Assembly (NCBI RefSeq): GCF_003265705.1
Contig: NW_020312785.1
Span: 131,425,932-131,489,931 of the forward strand
From: Callorhinus ursinus
Lineage: Eukaryota > Chordata > Mammalia > Carnivora > Otariidae
Direction: 5' to 3'
Length of the DNA stretch: 64,000 bases
Shown here: piece after piece, positions 33,261 through 44,265 of the stretch
Numbering within the stretch: position 1 is the stretch's first letter
Layout of the letters: each line of letters opens with the position of its first letter
The notes under the pieces: model-generated
What the model saw: the letters and a program-made list of their open reading frames with translations, nothing else
Databases searched by the model: none
Told to the model about the DNA's origin: nothing
Program-made: the position numbers and the translations under genes

Positions 33261-34582
33261 GTGATTCCACTTCCCCTGGAGCCACCAAACCTCGTAGCAC
33301 CCCTCACCTTAAGTAGAGATATCACAGAGAAATCCAGGGAGAAAGAAATAGGCAAGTTGTAGCTTTTGAGTTCCAAAATAAACTTTTGATGTGCACGGCT
33401 ATGACACTTACTTGAGTAAAAAGTTACTGGATTTTTCAAAAGCCTGAGTCACATCCAATGAAAGATAGAATAGGACAATTCTGTGACTAGAGAAAGTTGT
33501 CAACCCTTTCAAAATGGAGAGGGAGGAGAGTGTGACTGGAAGAAGCAGAAGAAGCTAAAGGTCCTGGGTTGAATGCTGAGAGAAAAGAGGAGAGGATAAG
33601 ACAAACCAAACAGAAGAGAAATGTGAGAGCCTGGTCGAGGGACAGCACTCTGCACATGCCTATTCAGAGTGCTCTGTCCTTGGGCCCTTGGCTGAGGGGC
33701 TGAATGTGGGCCTGCAATCCAGCTTGTACACTGCTCCACAAGCTACCAAGGAAAAAGTTTTCTTCTAGCTGATTTGCCCAGAAGAGGTGCATCTTGCAAT
33801 TTGTCCAAAGATTGGACACTTTCTCGAATTCACAAAGTTCCTTGTACACCAGCAGGGAGGCTGCCAACGCACTGCTTTCTGGATGGAGTCTGAGAAAATC
33901 GCAAGGCCTCAGAAACCTCTCTATCTGAGCCAGGTATAATAGATGAGGAGAGAATGGGTGTCAGGTGGGCAGTTCATGATCATGGATCTGAAGCTCTCTT
34001 ACTAGGTCTGGTACCACAGTGCTGGGAGGTCTGGAATTTTTCCCCTCGATGTCCAGAACAGTACCGAGGTGGTACTGAGGCCAAAAAACCTGGAGAGGCC
34101 ATAAAGTAGAATAAGGAGCTTTTCCGGAGAAATACGGAACCAAGAGTCAAAAGCATATGAGAATTAGCAGATGACAAGTGAATGACATCCTTCCCCTCTG
34201 AGTATTCAAAAACCCTGGGGACTCAGAGACAGCTCTGGGGAGAAATGGGAAGGATCTTATATTGACAGAGAATGTCTTCTATGAGTGGGATTCCCTAATT
34301 CACTGAGGTTAAATTCCAACCATCCTGAGAAATAGGGGCCCAAAGTAATTGAGTGGTAGAAACATTAAGGTCACACATTTGTTTTCCACAGCTTAGTTTG
34401 TGACCTGAAACATTAGAACTTCCTGCACGATAATCCATAACTGAGGTTCCAAGTTGAATCACATTGTCTCAGATCTCAGAAAGAAAGTAGGAAAGCAGGA
34501 CAGATTCAGGCTTTCTGACACCAGCCCCAGTGTTCTTTAACTCACAGCATCCCACTTCCTCTCCGCAACCTGTTAGGAAACT
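33261..34582. other. Unassigned non-coding, 1.3 kb
   Basis: G+C is higher than average at 33500-34200. Overlapping minus frames (33509-33867 and 33961-34177, 60-76 codons each, in different phases) do not join into an exon with clear splice logic. Confidence 0.4.
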
Positions 34583-34635
34583 CAGCCAATGCTGTGCAGT
34601 GTTTCGCACACAGCAGGTGCTAGATAAATGCATGC
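34583..34635 (+). mobile_element. L2/MIR tail fragment
   Basis: 'gcacacagcaggtgctagat' followed by 'aaatgcatgc' is the usual tail phrase shared by L2 and MIR. Confidence 0.5.
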
Positions 34636-35237
34636 GACGGAGTGTTAATTGATTCATTTGTTGCATCCCTCAAGGTCGAATTAGCTGCACACACACAAGG
34701 CTGAAAGGCTTAGGTCCTGTGCTTTAATTAGCGAACCGTGATGAACCTAAGTGCTTCAGAGAAAGGGAGAGAGGCAGTTGAACCAGGATTTAAAATGATC
34801 AGAACCTCTGATCTCTTTGCGCTCGTGATGCCAGACTCTGGCTGGTGAATGTTCCAAGAACATTTTAACAGCCGAAGCACTGTGCACAGACTCAGCACCC
34901 TGAAAGGACAGAGCTGAGTGTACATCTCTTTCTTGTGAGGTTACTGCCTACTGTTGAGCCCAGACAGCAGAACTCTTAGTGTCTTAGGGGTCTTTTCACA
35001 TGCAACCTTCCTCAGGCTGTCTACTGCACAGCCACGGAGTCCGGGAACCAGACTGATTTATTTTTGTTTCAAGTGCAAAGTATTTAATGTACTTAGACTG
35101 ATTCACAAAGTAAATTCTACTTTAGCGCGCTCTCTCTCTCTCTCACACACACACACAGCAAAATGTGTATTTGCTTGCAGATTTCTTAATTTATGGACCC
35201 ATTTTAAGAGCTTAAAATGTGCCTAAAGTGAAGCTGT
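34636..35237. other. Unassigned non-coding with (CT)n(CA)n
   Basis: Compound (CT)n(AC)n tract at 35124-35157. It passes into a Leu-Ser and His-Thr repeat within an unsupported 90-codon frame (34954-35226). Confidence 0.45.
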
Positions 35238-35575
35238 ACAAAAACACGAACAACTCAGATGTTCATCAAAAGGGGGATAGATACAGAAACATGCAGAGAA
35301 TGCTATGCAGTAGCATAAAAGAGCAAACTATACCTATGACAGCATGGATGAATCGCAAACCATTTTGCTGAGCTAGGTGCAAAAAAAAGTACATTTGTAC
35401 AAAGTTCTAGAATAGGCAAAACAAGTGCTTGGTGAAAAATAACAGAAAAGGGGTTGCCTTCTAGGAGAGGACTGCCTGGAAAAGGGTACTAGGGAACTTT
35501 CTGGAATGACAGAATTGTACATTTAGGATCTGTGAATTATACTGCATCTAAATGAGACCTCACTGAAAAGAAATT
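35238..35575 (+). mobile_element. Old L1 3' end
   Basis: Landmarks: 'gatgttcatcaaaaggggga', 'gacagcatggatgaatcgca', 'tctagaataggcaaaac', 'ttgcctt' and the closing 'gaattatactgcatctaaat'. Clearly L1 3' end, 5'-truncated. Confidence 0.75.
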
Positions 35576-35806
35576 AATTGAATGAAAAAGTGCAGCTATA
35601 ATAAAGGATTGGAGAAATGGCAGCAGGAGAACATGTCAAGGGATGACTAAGGGCAGTTGGCATTATTTGCATTGTCTCAAGAACACGTCTACTTTCTTTG
35701 GCAACATTGGACTCCACTGAAAGAAGTACTGGGTAGTTTTCTTAGTGGACAGATACTAGGAAATGTAACTCTTTGCATAATTTGTCATTGGCCATATGGA
35801 TGACAT

Positions 35807-36003
35807 CTTTTTTTAAATGATTTTATTTATTTATTAGAGAGACAGTGTGCAGTGGGGAGGGACAAAGGAAGAGGGAAAGTGCTAAGCAGACTCCCGGCTG
35901 AGCACAGAGCCTGATGCAGGGCTCCATCTCATGACCCTGAGATCATGACCTGAGCCAAAACCAAGAGTCGGCTGCCTAATGGACTGTGCCATCCAGGCAC
36001 CCC
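35807..36003 (-). mobile_element. Can-SINE, minus strand, diverged
   Basis: More diverged copy carrying 'gagccaaaaccaagagtcgg', an older-looking subfamily marker. Target duplication tggatgacat at 35797-35806 and 36004-36013; the right copy runs on to tttt|aa, an L1 endonuclease-type site. It lies head to head with the next SINE. Confidence 0.93.
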
Positions 36004-36045
36004 TGGATGACATTTTAAGTCATTTTTAAAATAGAGAGCTTATTG

Positions 36046-36238
36046 GGGTGCCTGGGTGGCTCAGTTGGTTAAGCGACTGCCTTCGGTTCAGGTCATGATC
36101 CCGGAGTCCCGGGATCGAGTCCCGCATCAGGCTCCCGGCTCAGCGGGGAGCCTGCTTCTCCCTCTGACCTTCTCCCCTCTCATGCTGTTTCTCTCTCTCT
36201 CTCTCTCAAATAAATAAATAAAATCTTTAAAAAAAAAT
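36046..36238 (+). mobile_element. Can-SINE, plus strand, well preserved
   Basis: Pol III A box tggctcagttgg at 36057-36068 and B box gatcgagtc at 36113-36121 both look intact. (CT)n at 36192-36207 and an A-rich tail with aataaataaa follow. 18-bp target duplication aaaatagagagcttattg at 36028-36045 and 36239-36256, starting at a TTTTT|AAAA site. One of the youngest SINEs here. Confidence 0.97.
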
Positions 36239-36306
36239 AAAATAGAGAGCTTATTGTGTACTTAACCAAGAATATCAGATTAGAATAGGTATATGTCATA
36301 AAAATC

Positions 36307-36375
36307 AATTAAATCATTGATTTAATTAATATTTATATTAATAAAATAAGTAAATAAATAAATAAATAAATAAAT
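36307..36375. repeat. AT hairpin and (AAAT)n microsatellite
   Basis: A perfect 10-bp stem with one-base loop lies at 36307-36327 (aattaaatca / tgatttaatt), followed by (AAAT)n at 36343-36375. Confidence 0.9.
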
Positions 36376-36483
36376 CATTCACCATTCTTTTTCTCAAGAC
36401 ACTTGGAGCTGAAGAGGTCAGCTAAAGTTATAGTATTTATTAGAGGTGAATCAACTAATATCATCACTTTATGATCTTGCATA

Positions 36484-36562
36484 TAATAATACCTAATCTG
36501 AGTTATTAAAAGGATCAAATCAAGTGTCACATATGACAGTGCCTTGTAAACATAAGTAATAC
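36484..36562 (+). mobile_element. MIR 3' part
   Basis: 'ataataatacctaatctgag', 'aaaaggatcaaatca' and 'gacagtgccttgtaaacata' follow the MIR 3' half. Confidence 0.6.
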
Positions 36563-37523
36563 AGGAACATACACTTTATGGCTATTATTACTACTTAATG
36601 AATATGGAAACCTCAATCAGAATTTTTACCTGTGAATTAGAAGGTGAGGGATACCATAGCTCTACCATAGCACACTGTGTTTCTACAGTGACTTTGACTG
36701 ATTTCATGTAAAAATTATGAATTGTTTACATTTGAGCCTATATATTTCCCTATCCTTACCCCACATTCCAGCACATTTTCCATTCACCCCAATCTTCAGC
36801 AATCATCCACAGAAAACACCAATATATTTTCATTTAAACCGTATTTTAACAAGCACCGGGTACTTCATGCAGGGTGGATGTGGGGTTGCAGCATAAAAGG
36901 AATGGATGCGTTGGCTCCTTTAAATCATTGCTTAGGCTTGATTCAACATAAACTACTTAGGATTTTCATTTTTGCCGAATCAGCTCATGTGCTTCCCCCC
37001 CTCCAATTATTTTCTGATGGCTGCATTTGCTGAACAAAATTTACTTTAGCTTTATTAAAGTAAGAAGTATCAGGTAAATAAATTTGGCACCATCTGCTTG
37101 GAACTTAGTCTTGATGTATTTATGCCTTTCTCTAGATGATAAGAACTTGGAAATGCTAAGTGCACACAGAAAGCAATATTTCAGTAATTTAATGCACAGG
37201 TGTCTACAGCTGGGGAGACAGACAAGGGAATTTAAAGGCTGCGTGTAACTGCCTCAGGCTTTAGGAAATTAAAGAAACTCTAGTGAGAGAAGTTCTTCCA
37301 GACTTCTGGCTTTTCGTCTGTAATCTATGTGAAGTATCGCAGAGTATATTTAGTGACCGTTATTTGTTGAATACTTCTAGCAATTAATCAAAGAGAACAG
37401 AATCAAAGAGAACGGAATTTTGTAATGTCCATGTAGGCTTAGCAGCTGTCTTTGTAAGAGTAAAGAGTGTCCACATTCAAATGCTTGCTGAAAGATATGA
37501 CTGATAACTTGGGATTACAATGA
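36563..37523. other. Unassigned non-coding
   Basis: Includes a 103-codon plus frame (36722-37033) with no recognisable domain. A near-perfect 15-bp tandem (aatcaaagagaac core) lies near 37386-37415. Confidence 0.4.
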
Positions 37524-37690
37524 GAAGCAGTTTGGCGTAGTGTTTTCAAGTGTGGACTCTGGAATTTAACAGAACTCTCCTTAGATATTTATTCTGTCAT
37601 TTCCTTCATATGTGATCCACAATTAATGAAACTTTCTTAAGCTTCAGTTTCTATATCTGTAAAATGGGTATGTGTGAGGTAACTGTGTCA
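37524..37690 (+). mobile_element. MIR
   Basis: 'gcagtttggcgtagtgtttt', 'gtgtggactctggaattta', 'cagtttctatatctgtaaaa' and the following tgggta follow the MIR consensus from its tRNA-like head through its core. Confidence 0.75.
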
Positions 37691-38002
37691 GTTATTGATT
37701 GCTGTGAACAACCAACCACAAAACTTAGTTGCTTAAAGCAATAATTTGTTACGTGATAGTGCGGGATATCTAGGTGGTTCTTCTGCTTCACGTGGTATCA
37801 GCTTAGGCCGTAGGCCCATCTGCAAGCTAGACTGGGAATTCAGGGCTGTGCTGTTGACTGGGGGTCCTTGGTTCATCCATGGCATGGCATCTGAGTAATA
37901 AGACAGAACAGTTCAAGAGTGAGCGTTCCAAGGAGAAAGTGGAATCTTTCAAGCCAGTTAAGGGCTAGGCCCAGAATTGGCACAGCACCATTTCCACTGT
38001 GT
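37691..38002 (+). repeat. Ancient interspersed repeat, family unnamed
   Basis: Begins 'cagttattgattgctgtgaa' with 'aaaacttagttgcttaaagc', then 'ggttcttctgcttcacgtgg' and 'ccaaggagaaagtggaat' before 'ggcacagcaccatttccact'. I recognise this mammalian-wide element but cannot name it. It resembles 15115-15425. Confidence 0.6.
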
Positions 38003-38038
38003 TCTATTGATTGATTGTAATCTATTGATTGATTGTAA
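38003..38038. repeat. 18-bp perfect tandem duplication
   Basis: tctattgattgattgtaa occurs twice in succession (38003-38020 and 38021-38038), at the end of the repeat upstream. Confidence 0.95.
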
Positions 38039-38136
38039 AGATTAAATGAAATAAAATTTGAGCATTTTATGCAGAAATTAATTCATACTAAGCCTTTATT
38101 CAGTCATTATTAATGTTGATATTACACCAGTGTACT

Positions 38137-38333
38137 ATTTTTTTAAGGATTTTATTTATTTATTTGACAGAGAGAGCACGGACATGCACACAAGCAGGGA
38201 AAATGACAGAGGGAGAGGGAGAAGCAGACTCCCCACTGAGCAGGAAGCCCAACATGGGGCTCGATCCCAGGACCCCAGAATCATGACCTGAGCCCAAGGC
38301 AGACACTTAACCAACTGAGCCAACCAGGTGCCC
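38137..38333 (-). mobile_element. Can-SINE, minus strand
   Basis: Antisense element with tail 'aaggattttatttatttatt', 'gctcgatcccaggacccc' and head 'ctgagccaaccaggtgcccc'. Target duplication caccagtgtact at 38125-38136 and 38334-38345. Confidence 0.96.
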
Positions 38334-38439
38334 CACCAGTGTACTGTTATAATGGGTTATCGGAGATGGCATTAGGACATCTATGATTCAGGCTGAGAGG
38401 CTGAAATATATACAGGTATCATAAAAAAGGTCTGTAAAG

Positions 38440-38575
38440 GTTATCTGGTCAACCTCCTGCATTTAGGGAAACTGAGACCCAAAGACAAGCATAATTTACT
38501 CAAGGACACGCAGTTCATGGTAAAGTTGAGTTTGAAAACCAATCTCCTACCTAGTCCATTGTTCTTTACAGCAGG
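38440..38575 (-). mobile_element. MIR, antisense
   Basis: 'gggaaactgagacccaaaga' and 'aaggacacgcagttcatggt' match antisense MIR. A second, opposite-strand MIR follows directly. Confidence 0.6.
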
Positions 38576-38587
38576 CACATTTCTTCC

Positions 38588-38715
38588 CTTCTCTGGAGCC
38601 TCAGTTCTTCCACTGGTAAGTTGAGAACAATAATACATTCCTTAGAGGGTGTTAAAAGGATTCAGTGATTTAATGAATGTGAAGTGCTTATTGCAATGTC
38701 TGACAATGAGCACAT
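38588..38715 (+). mobile_element. MIR 3' half
   Basis: 'gagcctcagttcttccactg', 'ttaaaaggattcagtgat' and 'aatgtgaagtgcttattgc' match the MIR 3' half in sense. Confidence 0.65.
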
Positions 38716-38756
38716 TCTCAACTGCTTGATCCTACTTCTATAACTATTTTTCTTTC

Positions 38757-38806
38757 TATTATTATCATTATCATTATTATTACTATTTTCATCATTCCCA
38801 TTATTT
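38757..38806. repeat. (ATT)n/(ATC)n low-complexity tract
   Basis: Mixed TTA and ATC trinucleotides over about 50 bases. Confidence 0.85.
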
Positions 38807-39179
38807 CATGCTGTCTTTGGAGGAGCTTGGGTGCATATTATTTGTATTGATATTGTTCTAGATTTGGGGTTCAAGTTGAGCCTTCGGCTATGTCTCCCTT
38901 AAAGTAGGAGTTTGGCATTAACTGAGATTGGAATCAATCTTGCTACACTCAGCAACCTTCCCAAATCTGTATCCTTTCTTTCCTACTTTGAAGAGATCAC
39001 AGGCTATACAGTGCACTCAAGATCTGGCATTTCATAGGATGGTTATTATTTTCTGCAACTATGAGGCAAAGCAGTCCTGTGGTTTAAACATTATCTACAT
39101 ACCAACAATCCCTATGTTACAGATTCTGTCTATAATTAAATATGTTACTGTCTATTCCATATCATTCTTTGGATGCTAA
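38807..39179. other. Unassigned non-coding
   Basis: An 83-codon plus frame at 38928-39179 abuts the following L2 and may extend the same old element at its 5' side, but the match is not clear. Confidence 0.35.
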
Positions 39180-40150
39180 GACTTATCTCAAAATTAGAAT
39201 GGCCAAAATTGAACTTCTGATCTTTGTACTAAAATTCCTCTAGCCTTCCCCATTTCAGTTGATGACAACACTATCTTTCCATTTGCTCAGGCTATAACGT
39301 GCAAGGCCAAACACCTGAATGTTACCCTTATTCCTCTCTTTCTCTTGCACTCTGTCCAATTTGTTAAAAGACCTGTTGCCTCTGTCTCCAAAATATACTC
39401 AGAATCTCAATGATTCTCATCCTCCACATGGATACCACCCAGGCCATCGTCATCGTCTCTCTTTAGGGTCTCTGCCCTCACTTGCCAACTGGTCTCCCAT
39501 TTTCCACCCTTGCTGCCCCAAAACTTATTCTCAACACAGTAGCCAAAGAGATTCACTTAAAAATGTGAATTAGACCTTCTGACACCTCTACTCAAAAGTC
39601 TGGAATAGTCCTCCCTAGCAAAAGCTTAAGCTCTTTCGGTGTCACAAAGCCCTACATGATCTGCCTTCCCTCCACTTGGAATCTTCACCTCATTGCTCTC
39701 TCCTTTCCAGCCACACCAGCCTCTTTCTGTTCAGCAAACACTCCAGGGGTACTCCACCCTTGATGCCTTTGTGTATCTGCTCCCTCTGCTTGGGACAGTC
39801 TTGCACCACATAGCTACTTAAATAACTCGCTCCCTTTTTTTCTTCAAGTATTGGTTTATATCTCATTTTCCCAACGCTGTCTTTACCATCTTATTTAATG
39901 GTGTAGCCTATTCCTACCCTTTACCACCACATTGTTCATTTCCTTTTCTTATTCTACATTTTTTTTTTGCCTGACACGTATCACCTGCTATTCAGTATAA
40001 TTTACTGATTTATTATGTTTATTTTTTTCCATTTCTCCTAACTTGAATGTAGACTCAATGAAGTCCAGCTTATTTAGCCAATATATTCCAAGTACCTAGA
40101 AGAGTGATTAGAAGGTGGTGATTGCTTAATAAATATTTGCTGCAGAATGA
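39180..40150 (+). mobile_element. L2, about 1 kb of its 3' end
   Basis: Best-preserved L2 in the window: 'tggccaaaattgaacttctg', 'cacagtagccaaagagattc', 'aaagccctacatgatctgcc', 'gatgcctttgtgtatctgct', 'ccctctgcttgggacagtct', and the tail 'gattgcttaataaatatttg'. It contains part of the old RT-derived ORF end and the 3' UTR, all broken by stops. Confidence 0.85.
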
Positions 40151-41149
40151 ACAATTTCTGGAGCCAAACTGAAAGGGTAGCCATCAAGTCAAGAAAACTT
40201 CCTCCAGGGCTCTAGGCTCTCTGGATGATCTCATTCACTCATATGGCTTTCATACAAGCCCTACATAACAACTCCCCAAACTACTTTTTTTCCAACTTCT
40301 ATCTCTCTTTTGGACCTAACTTTAATACACTATACAAGCCCCTAAGGAATAGTTTTATGTAGATGTCCTAAAGACACATGAAAATCAACATGTTGAAGTT
40401 TTAAGTCTTCATCCCTCTATTTCCTCTTTCTTCTGTGTGCATTATTTCAGAAGATGGTGCCACTCATCCAATTCAGAAGCCATTGAGATCTAATATTATT
40501 AATGAGATTAAGGCCTCATAGTAATTAGAATTAAACACAGAAGCAAGGTGGCATTATTTTTCAGTGTCTACTTTGGCCAAAAAACATGTAGAGATTTGAA
40601 TTTAACCCCATGACTATAGACAGGTACAAATGAGCTAAATTTGTATGCTAAGGTTTAATTTTAATAATAGACCACTGAATCTTATTTAGGTAAAGAAAAA
40701 AAATGATGATATTGGATGAGGCATATTGGACAGTGAAAAGGGGTTGAAATAACAAGATTGGAGGATGGCAGAATTGAATAATTTTTAGAACCAAGATTTC
40801 AAAAGGAGAGTAAACTATAAAAATATAGAAAAATGTGGAATTTTGATTTTGAAAGTGGTCCAGCTCTTGGTAATAAGATGTAGGTTATAAGCATATGAAT
40901 GAATTTAAAAGGAGGCAAGAAAGACAAGAAAATTGGAGGTGCAAAAGTAACATATAGAGGGCCAAGCCACTGAAAGTAGCAAATAGAAGGCCAAGGCATT
41001 TAATATACTGTGTGGTTATTGATGTCATCAGGAAGGAGGGCATGCATATTGGTGGAGAATAGAATGGTAAGTTGGATGCCATTTTTCAATGGATATGAAA
41101 GAGTGACTGAGATTTAGTGGATGGCTTCAGACTTCCATAAACCAAAAAA
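40151..41149. other. Unassigned non-coding, 1 kb
   Basis: No family recognised. Purine-rich at 40690-41060. Two overlapping minus frames of 65-66 codons (40799-41082) are unsupported. Confidence 0.4.
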
Positions 41150-41390
41150 TTATCCTGAACACTTTAAATCTAGTAACTTTCCAAGACCTATTGATTTCTG
41201 TCCAAAATAGCTCTAGAGTCCATTCATTTCTCTCCATCTCTTTACTACTGCCTTAATTCATAGTCATGTAATTTCTAACCCAGGTTATTGCAACAGCTTC
41301 TTAATTGGCCTTCTAAGTCTCTAGGAGTCCTACACAGACTTTTTAAAATGTGAAACATATCAATACAATAATAAGTGAATAAATGACATT
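41150..41390 (+). mobile_element. L2 fragment
   Basis: 'cccaggttattgcaacagct' and 'cttaattggccttctaagtc' match the L2 segment upstream of that seen at 39180-40150. Confidence 0.6.
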
Positions 41391-41595
41391 TGTCTCAGGA
41401 TCAGATGGTGATAATATAATACAGCAAACATTATTGGATGCCTAGCCAGCATCCATTGACAATTTCTTTCCTCTTAACAGGAAAATCCTTTTTTATTTTG
41501 TTCGGTTTCCACCCTTCCTCTCTGCAGGCAAATGCCTAAGGGAAAACTAAAAGCATTCTCTGGTCCAAAGAATACCTGATTAGGTTAAGGGCAGT

Positions 41596-41773
41596 GTTTC
41601 TCAAAGTCTCTTGACATTTTGGGTGGTACCATTCACTTTTTGTGCAGTGCTGTTTATGTATCACTGGACATTTAGCAGTCTAAATATTTCCTGCTAAATA
41701 TTAGAAGTCATCCAGTCGTTGTGACAACCAAAAATGCACTGTGATATTATTGTCTAATTTGTGAACCACTAGC
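41596..41773 (-). mobile_element. MER20 hAT MITE, antisense
   Basis: 'gtgtttctcaaagtctcttg' with 'acattttgggtggtaccatt', 'ggacatttagcagtctaaat', 'gtgacaaccaaaaatgcact' and 'gtgaaccactag'. Confidence 0.75.
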
Positions 41774-41849
41774 CTAGGGGTCCAGAGAAGGCATGCAATT
41801 CAATTCTAAATATTAAGAAATAAAATTATCTTGAGGAACACCTAGGAAA

Positions 41850-42155
41850 AGTGTCTTCACATCATCGGGAAGGCTACAGGAAGACATACTCTTTACATCT
41901 GGATTATGTCATAGCTATGTCGTTCATCTTGAACTGCTACCTTGCAACCATCTTGAAAATGAAACTATTCTAGGCTTGGTGGACTGGCGGAACAACAGAA
42001 CCCTGGGCCCTTGACTTTCTAAATCAAATAACTCTGAGGCCCATACTATCTTGGGATTTCTTTTTATGTGAAAGACCCAAATTTTTGCCACTTAAATCAG
42101 CTTGGGGTGGGGTTTCTTTTACTTGCTGCTGAAAGTACCCTAAATAATCTATATA
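41850..42155 (+). repeat. Ancient repeat, family unnamed
   Basis: 'accttgcaaccatcttgaaa' and the later 'tttctttttatgtgaaagac' with 'cacttaaatcagcttggggt' recall a mammalian-wide element ending in a 'gccactgttattttgggt' type motif. Class not assigned. Confidence 0.45.
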
Positions 42156-42244
42156 CTTGCTCCTTAAACCTACCGGGAAGAAAGAAATGTTCAATCAGCT
42201 GGTTCATTGTTTTTGAGACTTAAAACCAAACCTGTATTAAAATG

Positions 42245-42755
42245 ATGGGATCCAGGGCAGGCGCCTCATAATATGCCACTTTGGCATAGTAATTATTTTG
42301 AATTAAAGTTATGTAAGTAATAGCCAGCGCAAGAAGGACATTCTGACCTTCCTCTGTTCCCCTGAAAGCAAGAAGTAAATTCCCCATGTGAGGGATATCC
42401 TCCTTGCACCTGGACAGCAGAAGTCATCCTTATTTTCAGAGATAGGGAATTCAGGGCCAAGTAGGTTATATAAACCAACCTTGTTATTTCATTAATTTGT
42501 TACCTCAGCCCAGACCTCTTTGTCTGATCAACTATTCACAGATTGATTTGTTTCTTTGTCTAAAAGGTATAAAAGCTGCCTGCTTTTGTCACTTCTTTGA
42601 CTCTTACATATCTATGGGTTCCTAGATGTACAAATCAAAACTTGTTTTGCTTTTTTTGTTTTCTCCTGTTAATCTGTCTTATGTCAATTCAATTATTAGG
42701 CCAGCCAAAGAACCTAGGAGGGAAGAAAGCAAAAGTTTTCCTCCCCAATACAAGG
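42245..42755 (+). mobile_element. Probable solo LTR of a class I-like ERV
   Basis: LTR-like organisation: a TATA box tataaaa at 42568-42574, followed about 90 bp later by a pyrimidine-rich 'ttgttttctcctgttaatct' U5-like segment and 'ggccagccaaagaacctagg'. No gag, pol or env sequence and no primer-binding site follows, so it appears solitary. Family and exact ends are uncertain, and no target duplication was found. Confidence 0.5.
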
Positions 42756-43812
42756 CATCTTTCTTTCTTTCTCCTCCTAATCCGTTCAAAGAATTGATTT
42801 GAAAGCAGAGAAAAATCATTTGGAAAAAATAGCATGCAGCTTTGTTGGCTCAACCAAATATATATCGATTTCTTTGCTAGAGGAAAGGAGAAATAAGCCT
42901 CTATCTCCTATAGCTAACTGGTAGGATCAGTCCCTTGCTATTTCTAGATTAACTCATTATTTCCATTATTCCTCCCTTCCTTTTTTTCCTTTTAATGGGA
43001 GGTGACTGCTTTTTTGGGAAGCTGGACCAAAGAGCCAACCTCAACACTTTAGGGGACATACTCAATGGAATAAGTCAAAAGGACCTTTTGGTTATCACAG
43101 GAAGGGAAATTTCTATCCAGAGAAAGAGCTCTCTGCATCAATAAGCAGAAGAAAGGAAGCACTAACTATTCTTTATGACCGATTTCACAGTTTAGGTTTG
43201 TCTTTGAATCACTAGCCACAGATAGGGGTAATCTGTACAGCAGAAACCGGAGAGAGGGAAGGACAGCAATGGCAGAAAGGGAAGGACTTTTGCAAGGTCG
43301 GGTCTTTTGAGTAATTCAAGGTGTAACTTACTTGAAATCACTGATTATAAAGCTAACTCATTTTTTCAGAACTTATGCAGAAATAGGAAATGCATCCTTT
43401 GATGTATTCCTTCTGGATAAGCCTTCACCTAGTAGATCACAGTGGATGGCAGCTTCAATTCTCCAGGTCTTGATTCTGTCCTCTGAGGAGGATAGGAAAT
43501 TGGGCTGTAAACTTCTTCCTGGAACATGTAGATGAGAGAAAAATCTACATTCCTTTGAAGACTGTTTGGATATTCGTCATGCGTACCTGAAATATCACTC
43601 TGTTTTAACAGCACTTGGACAACTGAGATTGCCCAACAGTGAAAGGAGGAAGTGGAGAGAAAGCACAATGTGGGCTGAAATGGTGGGAATGAGGGCTTCA
43701 GGGGGATGCTGGAGCATCTGACATCATTCTGCAAGAGTCTTGCCCACCATCCCTCTCCCTCCAGCCTCACGCACAAAGAGTGAACCCACTCTCCATTTAA
43801 GTGCTGACATCT
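42756..43812. other. Unassigned non-coding, 1 kb
   Basis: No repeat recognised. The 115-codon minus frame (43429-43776) overlaps a plus frame and has no domain. Confidence 0.4.
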
Positions 43813-43851
43813 GGGTGCCTGGGTGGCTCAGTTGGTTGGGCGACTGCCTTC
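43813..43851 (+). mobile_element. Orphan Can-SINE head
   Basis: Only the first ~39 bases of a Can-SINE are present: 'gggtgcctgggtggctcagt' and a short continuation through the A box to gactgccttc. The B box, pyrimidine tract and A tail are missing and the sequence changes abruptly. Confidence 0.85.
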
Positions 43852-44265
43852 AACTTTGAATCCAGAGATAGTTACAAAGGAGGATGGTGGGGGAGAACCC
43901 TTTCTGTCAGTCCATCAGTATCCTTTCCCTGGTGCACTGCCAGCTGCAGCATGCCAGGGGGCTTGTTCCAGCAGGGGAGCATGCTACGTCAGCTGGGGTG
44001 CCCCGTACGTGAGTGTGGTCATGGCCATGCCCACAGCACTGGTTCTGTAGTGTGTTCCAGCCAACGAGCCTGGCTGCCTGACTTACCCTATTCCTGCCTG
44101 TTTTCTCACTCAGGCTGCTGTTTTCAGGCACTTATTTAACATAATTGTTGACGTCTTTTAACACGTACCTTATGGTCCATCAGACTTGATTTCCTGACTG
44201 TCCTTGGAATTCATGCTCAAAGTCAACTCATTCTTAGCTTTCTATCATGTGAAGAATTTTTAAAT
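43852..44265. other. Unassigned non-coding
   Basis: G+C-richer than its surroundings at 43880-44110. Overlapping frames on both strands (43801-44139) begin in the SINE head and show no domain. Confidence 0.4.

Noticed and set aside
36046..36121. tRNA gene suggested by intact A and B boxes
   Set aside because: The rest of the cloverleaf is absent and it continues into SINE body, tail and target duplication.
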